A stretch of 5,123 nucleotides of DNA from Parafannyhessea sp902761955 (lineage in GTDB: Bacteria > Actinomycetota > Coriobacteriia > Coriobacteriales > Atopobiaceae), in assembly GCA_902761955.1 (NCBI GenBank), contig CACWMM010000098.1, forward strand, positions 1 through 5,123. The letters are read 5' to 3'. Made by a program: the position numbers and the translations under genes. Below the pieces are notes generated by a model that searched no databases, had not been told where the DNA came from, and was given only the letters and a program-made list of their open reading frames with translations. How positions within the stretch are numbered: the stretch's first letter is position 1; every line of letters begins with the position of its first letter. Below, piece after piece: positions 1 to 4,058 of this stretch.

Positions 1-325
1 AAAGAACGGCAGGCTCGACATCGAGCTCAAGGTTGACGGCCTCGACGACGGCTCCGCCACGGCAGACTTCGCCAAGAGCTTCCTGCTGCAGGCGCAGGGA
101 ACGTTCCCCAACCAGAACTTCAAGCTGGATAACGCGAGCAACGCCACCATCGCCACCAGTGGCAGCAACACCGTCCTGACGTACGTGCTCATCCCGGGGC
201 AGAGCGGCGACTGGCACATCACCGGCGACGCGCACGACTTCACGTACGGCGGCTGGCAGATTGCCGCCATGCCGCTTGACCTGAACCTCGACACCAGCAA
301 GATCGACACGTCCGAGCTCTCGAAC

Positions 326-619
326 GCCACGGCGAAGCTGCAGAACGGCGTGGACCAGCTGGATGCCGGCGGCGCAAGGCTGCGCGACGCGCTGGGGCTC
401 CTCTCCAACGGCGCCGGACAGGCGGCCACGGGCGCAGGCACGCTCGCTGCGGGCGCGGACCAGCTCGCCGCGGGCACGAGCGAGGCAAAGGCGGGCACCG
501 GCAGGCTGGCCGCCGGCGCGGGCACGCTCGCGTCCGGCAGCGCGAGCCTCAGCAGCGGCAACGCGAAGCTCGCGGCAGGCGCACGGCAGCTCAGCCAGGG
601 CGCCGGCGCCCTGCGCGAC
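326..619 (+). repeat. Heptad (21-bp) array 1, 14 units of G-x-x-x-L-x-x
   Basis: Fourteen consecutive seven-codon units are in register. Gly or Ala usually opens the unit and Leu or Ala sits at position 5, for example GAGTLAA (431-451), GADQLAA (452-472), GTGRLAA (494-514) and GNAKLAA (557-577). Unit 326-346 begins with Ala and unit 389-409 is degenerate. The units are similar in protein but diverged in DNA, so this is an old repeat rather than a recent tandem expansion. A seven-residue period with one hydrophobic position suggests a long helical or fibrous rod. Confidence 0.8.
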
Positions 620-1510
620 ACCCTGCGCAGCCAAAGCGGCACGTTCGACAGGCTCGACTCCGGCGCAAAGCAGGTAGCCGGCGGCACACAGCAGCTGTAC
701 CAGGCGCTTTCCTCCACCCTGCCCCAGCAGCTGCTCACGGTCAACCAAGGCCTCAGCCAGACACGCCAGACGCTCGACGGCATCCAGCAGAAGCTCGCGA
801 CCATCAAGTCGCAGGCAGGCACCATGTCCTCCGCCGCGCAGGGCGCCATCAGCCAAGCGGAGGCCGTGAAGGGCGACCTCACCGCGATCGAGCAGGGCAC
901 GGGCGGCCTCACAACGGCGCTGCAGCAGGCAGGCACGTCCGCCGGCACGGCGCAGGCAGAGGCCACGGGCTCCAAGCAGGCGGCGGACGGCGCGAAGCAG
1001 GCTGCGGACGCGGCGGACTCGAGCGCGGCGTCCGCAAGCTCCCAGCTGGACGCGCTGCTTTCAGACACCACGCTCACCGCGGACCAAAAGGCCAAGATCC
1101 AGGCCGCGGACGAGCAGGCAAAGGCAGCCGAGAAGAGCGCGGGCGCGGCGTCGCAGCACGCTGCCATGGCCTCCTCGTATGCCGGCAAGGCGGCGGACGA
1201 CTCGGGCTCCGCGCTCGGCACGATCAAGGGCCTTGGCACTTAGAAGGACGCGGAGGCGCTCAAGGGCACGCTCTCGCAGATGCAGGACGGCGTCAGGAAC
1301 GTTGCCGGCGAGTCCGCGGACGTGCTGGCCAGCTCGCAGAAGGTGCTCGACGGCTCGCAGGCGCTCGTTGGCAAGACGCAGCAGCAGCTGGGCGCCATCG
1401 ATCTGGGGCAGCTCAAGCAGCTGTCCGACGGCGCGGCGCAGGTGTCGTCCGGTGTGAGCGCGCTCGTGGGCTCGCTCAAGGCCACGAGCGGCACCACCAC
1501 GATCGGCGGC

Positions 1511-1783
1511 GCGGTTTCCGGCATCGCGAGCGGCGCCAGCCAGCTTGATGGCGGTGCCGCGGCGGCCGCATCCGGCGCGAGCCAGGTCGCGGGCGGGGCG
1601 TCGCGGCTCAAGGGCGGCCTCGACACGCTGGGCTCCGGCGCCACGAGGCTCGACAGCGGCGCCGCGCAGCTCGCGTCCGGCGCGCACACGCTCGACGGCG
1701 GCCTGAAGACACTTGCAAGCGGAACGTCGCAGGCGCAGAGCGGCTCGGCCACGCTCGCTGACGGCCTCGACACGCTGAGGTCC
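1511..1783 (+). repeat. Heptad (21-bp) array 2, 13 units, beyond the internal stop
   Basis: Thirteen units are in register: AVSGIAS at 1511-1531, then twelve that start with Gly, including GASQLDG (1532-1552), GATRLDS (1637-1657), GAAQLAS (1658-1678) and GLDTLRS (1763-1783). They follow the same G-x-x-x-L-x-x pattern as the first array, which supports the reading that both halves belong to one protein. A looser start of the array can be seen from about 1430 (GAAQVSS). Confidence 0.8.
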
Positions 1784-2099
1784 TCCACCGACGGCATCGA
1801 CCAGAAGGTCATCGACAAGCTCAAGGAAACCGTCAGGCAGAAGCTCGGCCAGGACTACCAGCTGCACTCGTTCGTGGACTCGTCGAACACCAACGTGAGC
1901 GAGGTGCAGTTTGTCTACGTCGTGGACGGCGTGAAAGAGGCGAAGTCCACGGGCGAGAAGGGCGACGCCTCCAAGGGCGGCTCAAAGTCCGAGTCCAAGT
2001 CCTCCAAGGACGGCAGCGCCACGAAGAGCGAGTCGTTCATCGACCGGCTGGGCGCGCTCTTCTCGGCAGACAAGCGCAAGGGCGAGTAGGCGACACACG

Positions 2100-2133
2100 G
2101 CGGCGTGCCGAAGCGCGTGACGGCATGCGCCGC
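2100..2133 (+). other. Hairpin just after the heptad-protein stop
   Basis: GCGGCG (2100-2105) plus TGCCG (2106-2110) pair with CGGCA (2121-2125) plus CGCCGC (2128-2133), with a two-base bulge and a ten-base loop. There is no T-run, so by itself it is not an intrinsic terminator. It starts 11 bases after the TAG and could protect the mRNA 3' end, or it could be chance in GC-rich DNA. Confidence 0.35.
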
Positions 2134-2158
2134 TCCAGCCAATAGGAAGCGCAAACGA

Positions 2159-2200
2159 AGGCCGCGCCACGTGGGAAGACCCCGTGACGCGGCCTCTTTG
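2159..2200 (+). terminator. Probable intrinsic terminator of the heptad-protein gene
   Basis: The arms 2159-2174 (AGGCCGCGCCACGTGG) and 2180-2195 pair with two mismatches: an eight-bp GC-rich base, a C-A mismatch, four more pairs, a T-C mismatch and two closing pairs around a short GAAGA loop. A weak T-tract (CTCTTTG, 2194-2200) follows. The stem is strong but the tail is poor, so termination may be partial. Confidence 0.55.
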
Positions 2201-2332
2201 TGCCCGGGCGGCCACATTCTGACCGCCCACGGAACCAAACTCGCGTAATGGCCCACGAATGGACGATGGAGCGACTTCTGGACCAAGTGGAACGAGACCT
2301 ACGACAAGAGAACGGCTGTCATCAAGAAGTTC

Positions 2333-2716
2333 GTGGACAAGTATGACCTCAAGATAAGTGACAAATACGCCGACACGTTGAAGGAGCTCGTCGACAACGG
2401 CAAGGCCGCGAAGGCGCAGAACGATGAGAAGGACGCAGTTAACGCGCTCGTATCCTCCCTTCAATGGAGCACGACGGACGATGGGTACGGTAGCTACACG
2501 CTCACCGCAACCGCGCAGAACACCACGAAGTACAACATCAAGGATCTTTCCATCGTTCTTTCCCTGTACAACCAGAGCGGTGTGAAGCAGGAAGAGACCT
2601 ACGCCAGCATCGATTCCTGGAAAGCAGGCGAGACGGTAAAGTTCGAGGCCTATCCGTCGGCCGCCCCGGCACGCGTCGAGGCATCGGTCGACTACTTCGA
2701 CACTTCCAACGAGTAG
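2333..2716 (+). CDS. FxLYD-like domain protein, probably a 5'-truncated gene remnant
   Basis: From GTG 2333 this reads 127 residues to TAG 2714-2716. Residues 1-35 are charged and probably helical. From about residue 40 a beta-rich domain follows, with YTLTATAQNTTKYNIKDLSIVLSLYNQSG and later WKAGETVKFEAYPSA broken by variable residues. Polar N-x-T/S strands, an LYN-SG turn, then a 'x-x-G-E-x-x-x-F' strand match FxLYD-type domains, which usually sit at the C-terminus of bacterial exported or zinc-ribbon proteins. The same frame stays open back to 2249 and reads plausible protein (SDFWTKWNETYDKRTAVIKKF), with no ATG, GTG or TTG between the stop at 2246 and GTG 2333, and no good ribosome site before that GTG. 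I infer that the 5' end, including any signal peptide or zinc ribbon, was lost. Base composition is less GC-rich than in its neighbours, consistent with different ancestry. A strong terminator follows, so the 3' end looks intact. Confidence 0.6.
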   Translation: MDKYDLKISDKYADTLKELVDNGKAAKAQNDEKDAVNALVSSLQWSTTDDGYGSYTLTATAQNTTKYNIKDLSIVLSLYNQSGVKQEETYASIDSWKAGETVKFEAYPSAAPARVEASVDYFDTSNE

Positions 2717-2744
2717 CTTGGGTCGCCAAAGGTTTTCCAGCCAC

Positions 2745-2784
2745 AACGGTGGGTCATCGCATCAGACGATGGCCCACCGTTTTT
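2745..2784 (+). terminator. Strong intrinsic terminator after the FxLYD-like ORF
   Basis: AACGGTGGGTCATCG (2745-2759) pairs with CGATGGCCCACCGTT (2767-2781) over 15 bp with a single G-T wobble and a seven-base loop. It runs into TTTTT at 2780-2784. It lies 28 bases past the stop codon and isolates the upstream gene from the hairpin array and the purine unit. Confidence 0.85.
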
Positions 2785-2806
2785 CATGCGGCGGTTCCCT
2801 GGGTGG

Positions 2807-2845
2807 ATCACTTTCTGACAGATCACGCTCCTGTCAGAAAGTGAT
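2807..2845 (+). repeat. Hairpin repeat copy 1
   Basis: ATCACTTTCTGACAG (2807-2821) and CTGTCAGAAAGTGAT (2831-2845) form a perfect 15-bp inverted repeat around the loop ATCACGCTC. Its arms are nearly identical to those of copy 5 at the far end of the array. Confidence 0.85.
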
Positions 2846-2889
2846 GAGATTAGAGGGCCAATACATTGTGAAAAGGCCTCTTCAAGCAT

Positions 2890-2924
2890 CACTATCCGAC
2901 AGATCGCACTCCTGTCAGTTAGTG
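2890..2924 (+). repeat. Hairpin repeat copy 2 (two mismatches)
   Basis: CACTATCCGACAG (2890-2902) and CTGTCAGTTAGTG (2912-2924) surround the loop ATCGCACTC. T-T and C-A mismatches interrupt the stem, at left-arm positions 6 and 8. Confidence 0.75.
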
Positions 2925-2930
2925 GTATTT

Positions 2931-2965
2931 CACTATCTGACAGGTCACGCTTCTGTCAGTTTGTG
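2931..2965 (+). repeat. Hairpin repeat copy 3 (two mismatches)
   Basis: CACTATCTGACAG (2931-2943) and CTGTCAGTTTGTG (2953-2965) surround the loop GTCACGCTT. T-T mismatches fall at left-arm positions 4 and 6; the CTGACAG/CTGTCAG core is intact. Only six bases separate it from copy 2. Confidence 0.75.
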
Positions 2966-2979
2966 AGGGCTGGCAGGCA

Positions 2980-3016
2980 CCACTACCTGACAGATCGTGT
3001 TTCTGTCAGGTAGTGG
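2980..3016 (+). repeat. Hairpin repeat copy 4 (perfect, covarying arms)
   Basis: CCACTACCTGACAG (2980-2993) and CTGTCAGGTAGTGG (3003-3016) pair perfectly over 14 bp around the loop ATCGTGTTT. Relative to copy 1, arm positions 5 and 6 changed on both sides while pairing was kept. Confidence 0.85.
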
Positions 3017-3026
3017 GGGTTCCTGA

Positions 3027-3071
3027 GGGCTCACTTTCTGACAAATCGCGCTCCTGTCAGAAAGTGAGCCC
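3027..3071 (+). repeat. Hairpin repeat copy 5 (longest stem)
   Basis: The arms 3027-3043 (GGGCTCACTTTCTGACA) and 3055-3071 pair perfectly over 17 bp. One A-C mismatch at the loop edge (3044 with 3054) replaces the usual G-C, leaving the standard nine-base loop ATCGCGCTC. Confidence 0.85.
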
Positions 3072-3145
3072 GCCGCAGGACTCGTGGGAAAACCGTAGCG
3101 CGGCGGCGCGTCACGACCAAGCGCGCGTCCCGCGTGGCGGCACCG

Positions 3146-3154
3146 TGCTACAGT
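3146..3154 (+). promoter_or_regulatory. Possible extended -10 promoter of the purine unit
   Basis: TG-C-TACAGT is a TGN-extended -10-like element. Transcription would start near 3161, just before the first riboswitch stem at 3168, which is where a leader promoter should be. No convincing -35 box is seen around 3126-3131. The stretch between the hairpin array and here (3072-3145) shows nothing else I can name. Confidence 0.4.
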
Positions 3155-3167
3155 AGTGAGCAAGAAC

Positions 3168-3240
3168 GCGCTGTTACTGACGGATAATCGTGGGCTACCA
3201 CGGGGAAGCAGCGTGATACAAACCGCCGACCGTCTGGGCA
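3168..3240 (+). ncRNA. ZTP (pfl) riboswitch aptamer
   Basis: This leader senses ZTP/ZMP (AICAR derivatives), which accumulate when 10-formyl-tetrahydrofolate is short. P1 pairs 3168-3173 (GCGCTG) with 3209-3214 (CAGCGT). P2 pairs CGTGG 3189-3193 with CCACG 3198-3202 and is followed by the class-typical CGGGGA. ACTGACGG (3176-3183) precedes P2. The 3' domain pairs GCC 3225-3227 with GGC 3237-3239 and carries the conserved CTGGGCA (3234-3240). GACGG 3179-3183 can pair with CCGTC 3230-3234 as the pseudoknot. These elements and their order match the known pfl motif, and the position before AICAR-consuming genes fits its usual targets. The linker between the two domains is short, about ten bases. 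Confidence 0.9.
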
Positions 3241-3280
3241 AGCGCATTCCGCGAGGGGTGCCTTGCCCTTTGTGCGTTTT
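3236..3280 (+). terminator. Riboswitch expression platform: terminator overlapping the aptamer
   Basis: GGGCAAG (3236-3242) pairs with CTTGCCC (3262-3268). Inside it, GCATTCC (3244-3250) pairs with GGGGTGC (3255-3261), with G-T wobbles, around a GCGA tetraloop; C3243 is bulged. TTTGTGCGTTTT follows at 3269-3280, an interrupted T-tract. The 5' strand contains the ligand-binding GGGCA of the aptamer, so the aptamer fold and the terminator exclude each other. Ligand binding should therefore let transcription continue (an ON switch). The mechanism is inferred from the pairing. Confidence 0.75.
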
Positions 3281-3321
3281 GGGGCTGGCTCCCTTGGACT
3301 GCGCCAAGAGAAAGGGAGACC

Positions 3322-3972
3322 ATGCAGGACCTGCTCGAGCTTTTGCGCAACAACCCCTACCCCGGCCGAGGCATCGTCGTGGGCAAGGGCCGCGTCTACT
3401 ACTGGATCATGGGGCGCAGCTCCAACAGCCGCAACCGCGTCTTCACCAAGACGGACGACGGCATCATGACGGAGGCGCACGACCCCTCCAAGCTCGAGGA
3501 CCCCAGCCTCATCATCTATCACCCCGTCCGCACCATGGGCGACGCGCTGGTGGTCACCAACGGCGACCAGACGGACACCATCGTGGAGAAGAACAGCTTC
3601 CGCGACGGATGCATGGCGCGCAAGTTCGAGCCGGACGGGCCAAACTTCACCCCGCGCATCAGCTGCATCATAAACGCGGACGGCAGCTTCGAGCTGTCCA
3701 TCCTCAAGGCGGAGGACCACGGTAGCGCAGACGGAGGCCGCTGCGTGCGCGAGTTCTTCTCGTACGAGGGGGCGGACGAAGGCCACGGCTACTTCATCAG
3801 CACCTACCAGGGCGACGGCGACCCGCTGCCCAGCTTTGCCGGCGAGCCCGTCGAGGTGACCATGCCCGAGCCGGACGAGGTCTGGGCGGCCCTCAACGCG
3901 GACAACAAGGTGAGCCTGTACGCGAACGTGGACGGCGACGTCCGCCTGTTCAACAAGAACCTGGGCGACTAG
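3322..3972 (+). CDS. purO: IMP cyclohydrolase, PurO-type family
   Basis: This 216-residue cytosolic enzyme should close the ring of FAICAR to IMP, the last step of de novo purine synthesis. Family-typical blocks are NNPYPGRG (10-17), MGRSSNSRNRVF (30-41), DPSLIIYHPVR (60-70), TNGDQTDT (79-86) and FEPDGPNFTPRIS (102-114). Length fits PurO-like IMP cyclohydrolases, first described in archaea and also found in some bacteria, which are unrelated to the N-terminal MGS-like domain of bifunctional PurH. The ATG is preceded by AAGGGAG (3312-3318), close to the start. The product has no signal peptide or membrane segment. It is the first gene behind the ZTP riboswitch and lies 86 bases ahead of the AICAR formyltransferase, which makes its substrate. 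Family membership is recognised from motifs. The exact in vivo role is inferred, but the missing cyclohydrolase domain in the next gene supports it strongly. Confidence 0.88.
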   Translation: MQDLLELLRNNPYPGRGIVVGKGRVYYWIMGRSSNSRNRVFTKTDDGIMTEAHDPSKLEDPSLIIYHPVRTMGDALVVTNGDQTDTIVEKNSFRDGCMARKFEPDGPNFTPRISCIINADGSFELSILKAEDHGSADGGRCVREFFSYEGADEGHGYFISTYQGDGDPLPSFAGEPVEVTMPEPDEVWAALNADNKVSLYANVDGDVRLFNKNLGD

Positions 3973-4058
3973 CCCCGCATCCGCACCACACAGCATCCGC
4001 GCCGCGCCCGACGGGCGACCCCCATTAGCCGGCGCACAACCCAAACGAGAGGAACACC

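Larger units (their letters stand above)
2..2089 (+). pseudogene. Heptad-repeat exported-type protein, interrupted by in-frame TAG at 1241
   Basis: One frame is open from the left edge to TAG 2087-2089, broken only by TAG 1241-1243: 413 codons before it and 281 after. The true N-terminus, and any signal peptide, lies outside the window. Codons up to about 300 encode a probably beta-rich domain (GWQIAAMPLDLNL near its end). Next come a heptad array (326-619), a Gln/Ala-rich probably helical stretch (about 620-1240), a second heptad array (1511-1783), a short domain with VSEVQFVYVVDGV, and a Lys/Ser/Gly-rich tail ending SFIDRLGALFSADKRKGE. No membrane segment is visible. Composition and codon use match on both sides of the TAG, so one gene was split by a point mutation (CAG to TAG would suffice). 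The first downstream ATG (1280) lacks a well-spaced ribosome site, and a product from it would have no export signal. Similar Gly-Leu heptads occur in YhgE/Pip-like surface proteins, but I do not recognise the family and assign no function. A sequencing error or amber suppression could also explain the stop. Confidence 0.75.
2807..3071 (+). repeat. Array of five same-orientation 35-base hairpin repeats
   Basis: Five copies share a left arm CACTNNCTGACAG, a nine-base loop close to ATCRCGCTC and a right arm CTGTCAGNNAGTG. Core positions are 2809-2843, 2890-2924, 2931-2965, 2981-3015 and 3031-3065. Copies 1, 4 and 5 form near-perfect stems (15, 14 and 17 bp with extensions); copies 2 and 3 each carry two mismatches. 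Start-to-start distances are 81, 41, 50 and 50 bases. The asymmetric loop shows that all copies face the same way. No copy is followed by a T-run, so they are not ordinary terminators. They lie wholly between a terminator and the next promoter. REP-like dispersed repeats, a multi-site operator or structured RNA are all possible. Short ORFs across this region only reflect the repeat. Confidence 0.85.

Noticed and set aside
1061..1867. Long minus-strand ORFs opposite the heptad gene
   Set aside because: They are antisense shadows of a GC-rich frame: Arg/Ala/Leu-rich, no domain motifs, and they cross the codon-consistent plus-strand gene.
2206..2228. GGGCGG/CCGCCC hairpin
   Set aside because: Only six GC pairs around an 11-base loop without a T-tract; expected by chance in such GC-rich DNA.
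2248..2348. ORF from ATG 2248 ahead of the FxLYD-like gene
   Set aside because: It ends after about 33 codons, is out of frame with the convincing sequence, and lacks a ribosome site.
2718..2966. Small ORFs over the hairpin array reading SLSDRS...SCQKV repeatedly
   Set aside because: The repeated peptide is only the translation of the hairpin repeat, and it appears on both strands because the repeat is palindromic.
2807..3071. CRISPR array
   Set aside because: The repeats are imperfect, spacers are 46, 6, 15 and 15 bases and partly alike, and no cas gene is present.
2807..3071. Tandem intrinsic terminators
   Set aside because: No hairpin is followed by a T-run, and a good terminator already lies upstream at 2745-2784.
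3156..3725. ORF starting in the riboswitch leader
   Set aside because: It overlaps the aptamer and reads PurO in another frame, with low-complexity Arg/His/Gly sequence.
4005..4017. CGCCC/GGGCG mini-hairpin between purO and purH
   Set aside because: Five pairs, three-base loop, no T-run; too weak to call a terminator.
3148..4044. 298-codon minus-strand ORF opposite purO
   Set aside because: The plus strand carries clear IMP cyclohydrolase motifs; the antisense product has no recognisable domain.
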